A DNA stretch of 64,000 nucleotides from Hemileia vastatrix (taxonomy: Eukaryota; Basidiomycota; Pucciniomycetes; Pucciniales; Zaghouaniaceae): assembly GCA_030280995.1 (NCBI GenBank), contig JASXTE010000014.1, forward strand, positions 21,489,650 through 21,553,649, written 5' to 3'. The stretch's first letter is position 1. Each line of letters starts with the position of its first letter. The position numbers were made by a program, and so were the translations under genes. The notes beneath the pieces were generated by a model. The model had not been told where the DNA came from, did not search any database, and saw only the letters and a list, made by a program, of their open reading frames with translations. Positions 24,228 through 35,555 of the stretch are shown here, one piece after another.

Positions 24228-25292
24228 AATTTCTTTATTTAAAATTTTCTTTTCTTTTTCTTTCTTTCTTTAAAATCTAAAACACCTCTTAAATTTCTTA
24301 GCCTTGTTTTCTTTTTTCTCTCTTCTTTTTTTTTCTTCTCCTTCTATAAAATTTTCTCCAAAACCAACTAAAAGTAAAATCAAAATTAAAATTAAATAAA
24401 ATAAAATGAAATAAAATAAAAATAAAATAAAATAAAATAAATAGAATAAACATAATTGATAAAATAGAAATAAAAATAAAATAGAATAAATAGAATAAAC
24501 ATGAATAATAAAATAAACTAAAAAAAAAAAAAACTCTTAAATCTCTCTAAATATTTTCTTCCTTTTCTTTTTCAATTCTTTAAATACATTCTTTTCTTAA
24601 ATTTAAAATTCTCTTTAAAAATTTCATTTCTAAAAATTTATTCTCTCTTTAAAAACTTTCTTTCCTTCGAATCATCAAATCTTGTACGACACGACCATTT
24701 CCTTGAACTTAACTTCAACCTCTAAATCTCCCTATAATAATTCTTCGAAACAAATAATTCTTCTTTTCAAATTCTCTTAAATTCTAAATTCTGTTTTTTT
24801 CTTTTCTTTCTTCTTCCTCTATTTTCAACTAAAATTTCTTTTAAAAAAAATAAAATAAAATAAAAATAAAAAAATAAAAAAAAAATAAAATAAAATAAAT
24901 AAATTTCTTTCATTAAATCCTCAATTTAACAAACTCATCTCAATCACAAACCGTTTCTTTTTCTCTCTCTTTTCTTACATAAAATTTTCCTTTTTTTTAA
25001 AAAAAAAAAAAAAAAAAAAATTAAAACTTCCTTCAATTAAACAACCTTTTTCTTTCTTTAAATTTCTTCTTTCAAATTCTAAAATTTTTTATTTTAAACT
25101 TCTTTTTTCTTTTTCTCTCTCTCCCAAATCTTATAAAATTAATAATATTCACCTAAAATAAAAAAAAATAATAATAAAATAAAATAAAATAAAATAAAAC
25201 TAAAATACAAATTTTTTTTCTACTTCTTTACATCTCCTTTTCATTTCAAATCTTTTCTTATAATTTCTCTCGAAAACCAATCTTTTCATTTT
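24228..25292. repeat. G-poor low-complexity tract between convergent frames
   Basis: About 1 kb whose plus strand consists almost entirely of T, C and A, with very few G residues. It alternates CT-rich runs (TTCTTTTTCTTTC) with TAAAA pentamer arrays (around 24380-24500, 24840-24900 and 25150-25200) and a T8A22 run near 24989-25020. It lies exactly between the end of pol and the end of the oppositely transcribed zinc-cluster gene. Confidence 0.75.
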
Positions 25293-26198
25293 CTACAAAA
25301 CTATTCTTATCTCCTTCCTGCATTTCTCAAATACCTCCTCCTCTCCTACCGGAACCACCTCTCCCATCTCCAAGAGCTCCTCTGCCACGTCAAAGGAAGC
25401 AGCATCGATAATTGTGTCGACCTCCCCACATAATTCTTCCACGAACCTTACTCGTTGACCTTGACAAGGTTTCTTCGACCACACCTGGTCCATGGTGTCT
25501 TCAGGTTCTTCAACTACTTCCGTGGCCGGGGGGTTCACCTCAGTTGGTATAACCGGCACAGGATCCCCAATCGGCTCTTCAAGGGTATTCAATGTCTAAA
25601 CATAACTCATCAGTAACTTCATCCTTAAAAAATAACAATTAAAACTTACCTTGAAGATGGGGTCAGGCTCTAAAAATAACCTTGGCTCCACATCGACCTC
25701 TGCCTCTCTCTCCTCCTCGTCGTCTTTGATGACCACCCGTCGTTTCTTGGGTGCCCGGCCTGGAACAGGGACTTCATCTTCATCTTCCTCCACCAACTCG
25801 TCGACCTCTTCCTCGACACCTCGCTTCGAACTCGTGGCCTGGGTTACCCAGGTTGAGATCTCGTTATTTAATTCCTTATCATTTTCCCCCACCGATTGTT
25901 CATCTTCAATCGAGACATCCCAAATGTCTTCGACCACCTCTTTGGTTTTAGGGATTACCCAAAACTTGGTCTTGGTAAATCGCTTTTCGATTTCTGCGTT
26001 CTTCGTCAACGCATCGCACGCCACTCGTCGCCAACGGCAAAACTCACATTTCTGGCGAGGGCCTCGAGTCGCCGTACTTTTGACACAGAAATACTCCATG
26101 CTTTCACAAGCCGTGCAAGTTTGTGAAAACTGTCGCGTGATCATTCCCCCATCCGCTTTAGGGTGTGGAGGCATAGGTGTGGGAGTGGGGCAGTTCAT
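25293..26198 (-). CDS. Antisense Zn2Cys6-type gene of Gypsy-B
   Basis: Minus-strand gene inside the element, between pol and the 3' LTR. Exon 1 runs from ATG 26198 to 25650, the intron from 25649 to 25596 (GTAAGT...TTTAG), and exon 2 from 25595 to the stop at 25293. Splicing keeps phase and gives about 283 residues. Cysteines 28, 31, 38, 51, 54 and 61 match C-x2-C-x6-C-x12-C-x2-C-x6-C, the Gal4-type fungal zinc cluster spacing, and the stretch after Cys54 is basic (RWRR). Next come a long acidic segment (EEEVDELVEEDEDEVPVPG), a basic nuclear-signal-like PKKRRV and a second acidic Glu-rich half. DNA binding and a regulatory role are inferred. No stop interrupts it, in contrast to gag and pol of the same copy. 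A plus-strand open frame over the same bases is a shadow. Confidence 0.72.
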
Positions 26199-26308
26199 TA
26201 TAAAAAAGAGAAATTAATAAGTGAGGAAAAAATTATTAGAAGAAGGGAAACTAGTGTGGGAAGATGGCTCAAGCTCAATGGAGCTCGCGATTCTTATACC
26301 CGGGCATC

Positions 26309-27084
26309 TGTCACGCGCCACGTGACACTCGAGGCGAAAGCAGCTCATTAAATCAATAATATCGACTCCTAAATCTATACTCGAAGCGCAGAAAGCAATT
26401 CTCCATAGCAACTGCGATTTTCCTTTGTGTACTTACTATTTAACTGCGCTAGCCTAAACTCTAAATCTAAATTAGTCAATCTCCCAATAGGGTGCATTAG
26501 CCCTTTTCAATAAGAGACGCACAGCGCTAGGTTCAACGAAATAGTACAGTAGTAGTTTTTCATTAAAGTTTTGTTAATTAATTAAAAAGGGGTAAATTGA
26601 GCATGGACGGATATTTAGCGAAGAGGGTCTAAGTGTATGTTAGTAATAGTCAATGGAATGGGAATGGTGCGATGGAAGGGAGGTCAATGCGAGGAGGAAC
26701 AAAGGATATAAAAGGGGTTGGGTATTTGGTTCGATATTCATTAGAATTAAATTATAAAATTGTATTTACATTAATAGTTGTAAATCTTTAAAGTTAAAAT
26801 CATTGTTATTGTATCTTTCTTTTATTTTCTCAATATTCATTTCTAAAAATCCTAAATCTTTGATTATTGAGTTTTCCAACCCATTGTGAGATTTTAAGAA
26901 TTACTATTACCTTTGAAACTAGTCTATAATTCTTCTCGAACAAACCTCGAACCTGTAGCTCTTACTTCGAGTGACCTTCGAATCATTTCCTCGAATCATT
27001 CCTCTGTGCTTCTAAGAAATCTCTAAATCCCTCATCTCACTTACAGGAACATCCTCGACCTTGTGCGTAGGTCGTCCGGTGACA
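26309..27084 (+). repeat. Gypsy-B 3' LTR
   Basis: 776 bp, same length as the 5' LTR, TGTCAC...GTGACA. It starts with CACGCGCCACGTG where the 5' copy has CACACACCACGTG. The other differences noticed by eye are scattered single bases. Confidence 0.95.
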
Positions 27085-27269
27085 TCCTGGATGGGAATGA
27101 CTACTCATGGGATGATTGGAAGAAATTGATTAAAGCACAATTTGGTGGCTCCAAGTTCAAAATGGCTCAACAAAGGCAGTATGAGGAAACTAGATATTGT
27201 TCTTCTACTGATAAACCTATTGAGTTCTTAATGAAACTTGTAAAAATCTTAAGGGCAATGGACCCAAAT
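27085..27269 (+). pseudogene. gag: Gypsy-A gag, middle fragment
   Basis: Outer-element sequence trapped between Gypsy-B and the solo LTR. After one TCCTG it continues the interrupted gag frame (DGNDYSWDDWKKLIKAQFGG) through SSTDKPIEFLMKLVKIL to MDPN, where the solo LTR begins. The content is typical of the C-terminal half of a retrotransposon capsid domain. Confidence 0.85.
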
Positions 27270-28047
27270 TGTCACCGGACGACCTACGCACAAGGTCGAG
27301 GATGTTCCTTAAAGTGAGATGAGGGATTTAGAAACTTCTTCGAAGCACAGAGGAATGATTCGAGGAAATTATTCGAAGGTCACTCGAAGTAATAGCTATA
27401 GGTTCGAGGTTTGTTCGAGAAGAATTATAAACTAGTTCCAAGGTAATAATAATTCTTAAAATCTCACGAAGGGTTTGAAACTCAATAGTCAAAGATTTAG
27501 GATTTAGAAATGAATATTGAGAAGGTAAAAGAAAGATACAATAACAATGATTTAACTTTTAAGGTTTTTCCACTATTAATGTAAATACGATATTATAATT
27601 TAATTCTAAGGAATATCGAACCAAATACCCAACTCCTTTTATATCCTTTGTTCCTCCTCGCATTGACCTCCCTTCCATCGCAGTATTCCCATTCCATTGA
27701 CCATTACTAACATACACTTAGACCCTCTTCACTAAATATCCGTCCATGCTCAATATACCCCTTTTTAATTAATTAACAAAACTTTAATGAAAAACTACTA
27801 CTGTACTATTTCGTTGATCCTAGCGCTGTGCGTCGCTTATTGAAAAGGACTAAGGTACCCTATTGGGAGATTGACTAATTTAGATTTAGAGTTTAGGCTA
27901 GCGCAGTTAAATAGTAAGTACACAAAGGAAAAATCGCAGTTGCTATGGAGAATTGCTTTCTGCGCTTCAAGTATAGATGTAGGACTCGATATTATTGATT
28001 TATTGAGTTAATTTCGCCTCGAGTGTCACGTGGCGCGTGACACAAAT
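27265..28047 (-). mobile_element. Inverted solo LTR of Gypsy-B family
   Basis: LTR body 27270-28042 (773 bp), reverse complement of the Gypsy-B LTRs, flanked by CAAAT on both sides (27265-27269 and 28043-28047). There is no internal sequence, so it is a solo LTR left by LTR-LTR recombination. It interrupts Gypsy-A gag between MDPN and VEFELWKNK. More differences from the other two LTRs are visible than between those two, suggesting an independent and probably older insertion. Confidence 0.93.
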
Positions 28048-31000
28048 GTGGAGTTTGAGTTATGGAAGAACAAGATCCTTTATAAATTAACAATGTCTCT
28101 GAGAGACTTGATAGTGGCTAGGACTGAGTTCTCCAGAGAACCCTCTTCTTTCATTAATACTTGCAATGAGATCCTTCTAAAAAACAATTATGATTCCAGA
28201 AGATTTATTCCTAGGACCCCTTTAGAGGAACCCTCCACTTACCAACAGAAACCTCTGGAAACGTTTGGTAAACCTTCTGCCCCTGTTGCACCAAAAAAGT
28301 ATGCAACAAACACTTGCTTCAAGTGCAACAAGCTTTGGTAGAAAGGCCATGTTTGTGACAAGAAGATAAATCTTGTAGAAAAAACAGAGGAGCATGCTGA
28401 TGACACAGTAGCACTGGATGATACATCAAGTGATTGTGCCATCAATATTTCATATGAATCTCAACAAGAAATCTTGATTCCGGAAGAGGATATTCATTAT
28501 TTAAATACTATTGATATTAATAATAATGCTTTATCTACAGTTGAAGATGCTGAGATCATAAAGAAAATTGAGGATAACTCAATTGTTATTGCCCCTCTCA
28601 AGGCACCAGTCTTGATTAATGGAACCAGCATTGAAGTTGTTCTGGATTCTGGAGCTGGAGGAAGTGTAGTTTCTGAAAGAGAACTTGCTTCAGTGGATCA
28701 AGACTATAAATCAAAACTGATGCCTATCATTTCTGAAAATTGGAGAGGCTATGGCTCTTTTTTGTCCCCCATTGGTAAATACAAAGCCACAGTGTTTTTT
28801 AAATATAACCTTGGTTTTGTAAGAGCTATTTGTGATTTTGTTGTCATGAAAAATGATAACTTAAGCAATTTTTTTATTGTAGCGAATGAAATTTTAACCA
28901 AGTATGGAATAAAATTGGATCCCTCAAATCAATGTTTCACAATGGGGATGAATGGGAAGAGGAAATTTAAGATTTCTTCCTCCAAAAAATTATTAAAACC
29001 AGAATTGAACACATGTAATTCTGTAGTTCAATATAAAGGAAGATCTACAAAAGAAATGCATGACCTTATGTCTGAAATTGAAAATTCTTCTTTTGGAGAA
29101 CAAATTTCTGGTGAGGATAAAGATTCCATCATTAACTTGATAAAGTCTTTTCCTATGGCCTTTACTCATGGGTCACATGAACTAGGATTAGTTAAGGAGG
29201 AAATGAAACTTTCATTGTCTTGTCCATTAACTGATATACCACCTAGTTTAAAGAAGAAGCCTTATCCTGCTTCTCCCACAAAGAGAAAAGATATTGAAGA
29301 CAATATCTCTACCCTTTTAAAAATGAATATTATTGAAAAGGTAGTTGAAACACCTAAATATTGTGTTATCTCACCTGTCCTAATTTCTTATGAGAAAGAT
29401 AAAGCCAGGTTATGTGGTGATTATAGAGCACTAAATACTTATACTGTTTATGATATCTATCCTTTGCCTAGAATTAGCTCTATACATGCCACTTTACAGG
29501 GTGCTAAATATATCAGCTGTTTGGATGGTAATAAGGGATATCACCAGGTACCTTTTGAGAAAAATTCTCAGAATTTTCTGATGATTGCTACTCATATGGG
29601 TATTTATACATATATTAGGATGCCATTTGGCCCTAAAAATGCCCCCTAAGTTTTTCAAAAAGTCATTGATAGCACATTCCATCAAGAGATAATTGAAGGA
29701 TGGCTGATGGTTTATATTTATGATATCATTATATTCTCAAAAACATTTGAGGACCATCTCAACCACCTGTGTAAATGTTCCAAAAAATGAATGAAATAAA
29801 TATGACACTTTCTTTGAATAAATGTAAATTTGGTTTCCATTGTTTAAAAGTTTTTAGTCATGTTGCTTCAGGCTTACAGATATGTGTTGACCAAAACAAA
29901 GTGGCAGCCATAAAACAGGTGAAGGCTCCTAATACAGTTAGAGAGCTACAGAGTTTTTTGGGGATGTGTGGATACTATAGACAGTATATTAAAAATTACC
30001 AAGTCATAGCTTTACCCCTTACCCAATGGACTAAAAAGGATGTTGCTTTTGTCTGGAATACTGAAAGACAAAGAGCTTTTGACACTATGAAACACTGTTT
30101 GATGTCAGCACCTATTCTTGCCTTACCTGACTTGAATCAGACATTTGTTTTATATACTGATGCCAGTTTTATTGGTCTGGGTGCTGCCCTACATCAAAAA
30201 CAAGTGATGAATGATAAAGTATCAGAAGTAGTAATTTGTTATATTTCAAGAACCTTGAGAAATAGTGAATTGAAATATAGTGCTACTCAATTGGAATTTT
30301 TAGCTGTAGTATGGGCTCTAGAAAAGCTACATTATTACCTAGATGACCAGAAATTTGAACTTGTAACTGACTGCAGTGCAGTTAAATCCCTCTTAAATTT
30401 TAAAACACCTAACAGACATATGTTCATATGGCAGTTAGCTGTTCAAGAGTACAGAGGGAGAATGACAATTATTCATAGGGCTGGTATTGTTCACTCAACT
30501 GTGGACATGTTATTAAGGTTACCTTTACCAAATGATGACTCTAATCCTGCTTATGATCCTGAGGATGAAATTATTCATATTAATGGGATATATGTGGTTG
30601 ATATGGAGGAAGATCTATTGCAGCTTATTCTGGATTCATATGATAAGGACACTGACTTAAAAAAGCTATGCACCATATTAAATGATCCAAAGAATGCTTC
30701 AATACAAGCATTAATTAAAACCCTTCCACCAAAGTACCAAAAAGCTTTGGAAAAAGGTAAATTTTCAATTGATGAAGGATATCTATATTATAGAAGAAAT
30801 TTGAGTAATGTCATTGTTATTCCTCCTTCTATGAAAGAAATCATCTTGAAAATTTGTCATGATGACATATTAGCTGGACATTTTGATCCTGAAAAAACAA
30901 TGATCAGAATTAAAAACACTGCTTGGTGGGTTAACATGTCTGAAGACACCAAATTATATGTTGAATCTTGTGATTCTTTCCAAAAATCAAAAAGATTAAC

Positions 31001-32153
31001 TGGTAAGAGAGCTGGATTAATGCAACATATTGAACCTCTTGATGCACCATGGCAAATAATAAACATGGATTTTGTAACAGGATTACCTATTGCTGGTAAA
31101 GACAGTTATAACTCTTGTTGGGTTATTGTGGACAGATTCACAAAAATGTGTAAATTTATCCCTACCCACAAGGATGTTTCCACTAAAGAATTAGCTTTCT
31201 TATGGTGGTCTCATATGTTTAATACTGCTGATTTTCCTAAAGCCATAATCTCTGACAGAGACCCTAAATTTAATTCAGAATTTTGGATTTCTCTGATGGA
31301 TGTTTGTGGTTGTGATCTGAAACTTTCTACTGCCCATCATCCACAGACTGATAGCTTGGCTGAAAGAATGATTCAGACTTTAGAGGACATGATTAGAAGG
31401 TATTGTGCCTTTGGCCTTGAGTATAAAAATAATGACAGATTCACTCATGATTGGGTTACCTTACTTCCTGGGTTGGAATTTGCTTATAATAGCACTTTTC
31501 ATTCTTTTACTCAAAGAAAGCCTTTTGAGCTCTGGCTTGGATATGTTCCAAATACTCCTGCCCAAATTCTCAATAACAATATACATAAATTGGATATACA
31601 TCCTGGTGTAAAGTTGTTTCATCAAATGCAACAACTTTGCAGAAATCATGTTCAAAAATGTATTAAAAAATCATTTGAATATGAGAAGAAGAGATGGGAT
31701 AAATCCCATAAAGAATACACTTTTAAAAAGGGTGATGAAGTGTTGATTTCTACAGTCCACTTTAACTTACAAGGTAATAACAAATTGAAATATCCATTTG
31801 TTGGTCCATTTGTTGTCAGAAGAATAATTGGAGATAATGCAGTTTAGGTTATTTTGTATTCTCCATATGACAGAAAACATCCTGTTTTTGCAATATCTCT
31901 TCTGAAACCTTACACATCCAACAGTGATTTATTTCCAAAAAGGAGGGGAAGACCAAAGAAAACTCCAAATGAAATCACTGAAACAGCAGATATTGAAAAA
32001 ATTCTGAATGACAGAATAGTAACTGCTGTAAAAGGTACAGATTACTTATTGTGATTCAAGAATAAATCATCTGAATATGATTCTTGGATACCTGGGAAGG
32101 AGATATCAAATATTCCTACTCTATTAAAAAATTATAAAAAGAAAAAATCATAG
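28048..32153 (+). pseudogene. gag-pol: Gypsy-A gag end and pol (protease to chromodomain-like tail)
   Basis: Gag and pol share one frame here. The zinc knuckle CFKCNKLW-x-KGHVC is cut by TAG 28339-28341. Protease motif LDSGAGG (residues 57-63 of the frame beginning 28474). RT runs to MPFGPKNAP, then TAA 29647. The catalytic box reads YIYDIIIFSK, so one of the two Asp residues is lost. A frameshift near 29770 precedes the next 690-codon frame: RNase H (YTDAS, Asp129; Glu174; Asp199) and integrase zinc finger His362, His369, Cys399 with Phe402 where the second Cys belongs. The integrase D-D-E (Asp432, Asp494, Glu530) is intact. TAG 31845 and TGA 32052 interrupt a C-terminal tail, IEKILNDRI...DSWIPGKEI, that resembles a divergent chromodomain. 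The end is TAG 32151-32153. Confidence 0.9.
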
Positions 32154-32185
32154 CATTTTTTTATTGTTTTTTTAGAGCAAGGGAG

Positions 32186-32984
32186 TGTTGGCCAGGCTAC
32201 TAGACTTATCCAGTAAAATAATTAATTATCTTACTGAGGTGAAGCCACGTCTTTTAGATCCTTATTAATAATTAATTATTTACTTATGTATTACTTACAA
32301 TTAACTAACTAAGTACACTAAGTAATTAATTAATAAAAATAAGTAATTGTCCCACATATATTTTTACTCCCAAACACCGTGCTCAATAATACAGATGAGA
32401 TGGGAATAAAAATTAGTATTAAAAAAATATATAGAATTATAAAAAGAAAAAAAAAATACTTTTTCAAATTCCTTTAATTAGATTTTATTGATTTTATATT
32501 TCAAATCAAATGCTCTTACACTAAAATGTGACAGACCAAAGGGTTTATAGTTTAATTTCAAATAAAATAAATACTTTTACTTACGCACTATTTAGTCTTA
32601 CTCTTATTATTTCACATACTCTATTTATTTAAGTTTTTCCTCTCATACTCTTTTACTAGGGGATGGTAATTTCGTGTTTTATTTTCTCACATTTTGCCTA
32701 TAAAAGGCTTTTCCTTTTTGTCTTTTTGATTCATTCCTTACTTACTTACTTATTACATTCACAACAAAACAATTATTATTTCTGTACTTTATAACATTAG
32801 TATTTACATCAACGTATTTCTAATCTATAAAATATATTAAGATTTAACACTCCCTCTTATTATTTGAGTAAAACAATCAAATTTATCAAGAAATATGTAC
32901 CTTACTTTTGAGAGTCCATTAAAACCCCTAAAAATCCTCGTATAACCTCGAATAAAACTTCTAGACCAAAAGGACCCCTTGACA
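32186..32984 (+). repeat. Gypsy-A 3' LTR
   Basis: 799 bp, TGTTGG...TTGACA, closely matching the 5' LTR with scattered single-base differences. The gene relic at 33132-35555 starts within about 150 bases of its end, so the element landed just beyond that gene's 3' end. Confidence 0.92.
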
Positions 32985-33131
32985 AAAAATTTGTAAGAAA
33001 TTTATATAATATTTGTTGATATTTTGAGCATCTTTATTCAGATTCGGTAATAAATCTCACATAAATAAATCATTTGATTTACACCAAAAATTTTAGAAAT
33101 AGGATGCAGGATTTTTTTACATGAAGTAATA

Positions 33132-35555
33132 TTATGTATTAATTACATCAATAATAGAGAAAAATGAAGAATTTGGTTGAATAAGATTCCAATAATCAAG
33201 AAAATCAGCAGCAATCACTCTAGCAATATGGCTTAGGGTGGGAGTATTAAAATTAGGTGGATTTGTCCCAGAATTATCTATTAAGGGTTTGATAATATTA
33301 AAGATACAAAAATTAAGGTTTTTCCAGATTTTTTGACCACCTGGATTATTATTATCACTGTTTTTTCTAAGGAAGAAAATATGTGTTATGAATTCTAAAC
33401 AGTCTGAAGCTGAAACAAGCCGGTGATCCTGTGAGGAAAGAAATAAACCACAAACACCATCAACCAAGTAAAAAGTAAGTGATTGATATTTATGGTGTGT
33501 ATATTCTTGATTCATCTTTTGAATAGAATCATTATGAGACTCATTGAATTGCTGCATATCTGTCAATTTATTTTTATTTCTTGAACGTCATTTTTTCATA
33601 CTTTGAGTTTGAGATATATTTGCAGCAGCCTGTCTAGATTTGAAAAAAATTATTTAAATCATGATTTCAATTATTATGTTTAAACTTGCACAGAGGAGTC
33701 ATTGAAAAATTTGTAGCAATTAACTGTGATGTTGAGCTGTTGAACATATCAGGAACTTTGCTCTTCAAATGTGTAAGACTGGCTAGAATATGTAGGGCAC
33801 AATCAATAGGACAATCTTTATTGAAGTTGGATTCTTCAACAGTAAGGGTAAACTCTTGAGAAGCATGATAAAGAGATGATGTGACAAGGGATTCCCACAA
33901 AGAACACTGGTGAGCACTTGGGCTAACTAGTCTTGATAGCATGCGTATCATTGATGATTCAGGGTGATCAGTCTTCTTAAATGGTGAAAGATAATTTGAG
34001 TTTGGTTCTTCAGCATAACAAAAATTTTCCAAATTTTCAAAGTTCAAATTATTGACCACCCAGATCTGTGTAGTGTCAACATTGAGAAAAGCCAAAGCTA
34101 AAAAAATAACAAAATAATTAGTTATCATAAAATGAAAAAACAAACTTCAAGTAAGTGATACATACAGAGTTCATTAATTGTTGTAAGTGTTTCATCATGA
34201 GCAGATTTCTTCCTTAGAAAATTGAATTTGTGATAAATTCCTTGTGGCTTTTTAAGAGAAATAAACAAACGGATTTCAAATAACTGATTGATTTTTGGCC
34301 ATTCCCTAAGTACCTTTTGACCATTGATTCTACCTTCAAAAAACCAATGAATTTCAGCTATTTTCTTTTGTAATTTTGAGTTTCCAATAATTGTCAGAAT
34401 ATAAGGAAGGGAATGATTAACATTTTTATTGATGATGATAGAGACCATAGGATTTTTGGAATTTTGATTTTAGATTTTGAAGATAAAGCAACTAGAAGCT
34501 GTTTCTTTGAACTTGAAGTATTTTTGTGTGGCTGGCTAGGTGGATCAATTTCTTTATTTGGTGTTTTCTCAACCCCATCATTAGAAGTAGCTTCATCATC
34601 TTTTTGAGTTAAAGAAGCTTCATATTTTTAATTTTCATCATCATCTTCTTCTTCTACTACTTTTTCTTTATTAGAGCAAAATTCACTAATATTTGAAGCT
34701 TCGGATTGATGGTGGTTTTTAGAGCAGGATTAAAGGATAAGAATAAGATAAGAAATAATAAATAAAAAAGTAAAAAATTTGGAGATATCTTTAAAGACTA
34801 ATATAAATTGGTTCTCTATATTACTCATGAAAGAAATGAAATACCATTTAGACATATTTTGGCTAGTTTTTTTAGATTTTTGAGATGTTGCGTAAGAGGA
34901 AACCTTAGCAGAGGAGTTTTAGTAGCACTGAAAAAACTAGAGCCACTATAAAGTCTCATTCTTTTTGAAGGTTGAAGAATAGTCTTATCTCCCTTTTGAG
35001 GTGCTGATGCATGGCCTTCAGGATCAGCTCTTTCATTATCATCATTGTCTTTGATGATAATGAAATCATTGGGAGGAATGATACTGTTTTCATAAGCTGA
35101 GCTTGAATAAGTTTTAAAGAAAAAGGGTCAATTATCTATCCTACTGAGTTTAAAGAAGTAAATATAAAATAATTGCTTACATTTTTCTAGGTCATCAATG
35201 TATTCAAGCACATTGTTATATGCATTTGAAATATAAGACGGCAAAGGCTTCTGGCTAAGAGTTAACAGTATTTCTTCAGTTTTGCCTTTAGAAAATTCAA
35301 GTATCTTGCCATATTAAGATCAGGTAATTTTTCTCCTTTTGTTGGTAAGAGAAGGGGGCTTGGAGACATGCTTAGAGGTGGTTGTTTCTTGAGCTTGAAG
35401 GATTCAAATTGAGGATGCTGGTGAGATTTTGTCAAATAACTTCTTAGTGCTAATATATCAAATATATTAATGGAAAAGAAAAGTTAGTGTAAGAAGATAC
35501 AATAGATAAAGTAGTAGATCTTATGTAAAGAATTTTTCTGTTTATCACTAGGCAT
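33132..35555 (-). pseudogene. Broken multi-exon gene, unknown family, copy 2
   Basis: Function unknown; same family as 1387-3812. The probable start is ATG 35555 (MPSDKQKNSLH), with an intron to a TATTAG acceptor. Exon 2 contains KTEEILLTLSQKPLPSYIS (copy 1: KTEELVKILNNNPSPSYLS). The intron after LEK has the same phase as in copy 1, and exon 3 begins YENSIIPPNDFIIIKDND. Later blocks: FFEGRINGQKVLREWPKINQ, an intron after INELC, then TTQIWVVNNLNFENLENFC and KKTDHPESSMIRMLSRL. The C-terminal block has YQSLTFYLVDGVCGLFLSSQ and AADFLDYWNLIQPN. Frameshifts or stops lie near 35310, 34640, 34430 and 33590-33660. It lacks the early in-frame stop of copy 1, so the two decayed independently. Confidence 0.7.

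Larger units (their letters stand above)
18542..27089 (+). mobile_element. Gypsy-B: complete chromovirus nested in Gypsy-A gag
   Basis: Element body 18547-27084 (8538 bp) with a TCCTG duplication on each side (18542-18546 and 27085-27089). Two 776-bp LTRs flank gag, pol with a C-terminal chromodomain, a ~1-kb G-poor tract and an antisense zinc-cluster gene. The LTRs are near-identical by eye, so this insertion is younger than its Gypsy-A host. Stops in gag and pol and a frameshift before integrase make the copy defective. The target duplication and uninterrupted Gypsy-A reading across the site show a clean insertion. Confidence 0.95.
15206..32989 (+). mobile_element. Gypsy-A: chromovirus-like Ty3/Gypsy element, nested host
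   Basis: Element body 15211-32984, with AAAAA on both sides (15206-15210 and 32985-32989). LTRs start TGTCGG/TGTTGG and end TTGACA. A purine-rich tract (AGAGCAAGGGAG, 32174-32185) abuts the 3' LTR. The internal order is gag, zinc knuckle, protease, RT, RNase H, integrase and a C-terminal chromodomain-like tail, which is the chromovirus order. Two later insertions split gag: complete Gypsy-B at 18547-27084 and an inverted solo LTR at 27270-28042. Removing both and one copy of each duplication leaves about 8.5 kb. Several stops, frameshifts and active-site losses make it non-autonomous. Confidence 0.92.

Noticed and set aside
25651..26217. 188-codon plus-strand frame rich in Ser
   Set aside because: It is antisense to the zinc-cluster gene. 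The minus strand has the cysteine pattern and an in-phase intron, whereas the plus frame is low-complexity.
26163..26411. Small frames crossing the start of the Gypsy-B 3' LTR
   Set aside because: They overlap the LTR boundary and show no conservation with the other LTR copies' reading frames.
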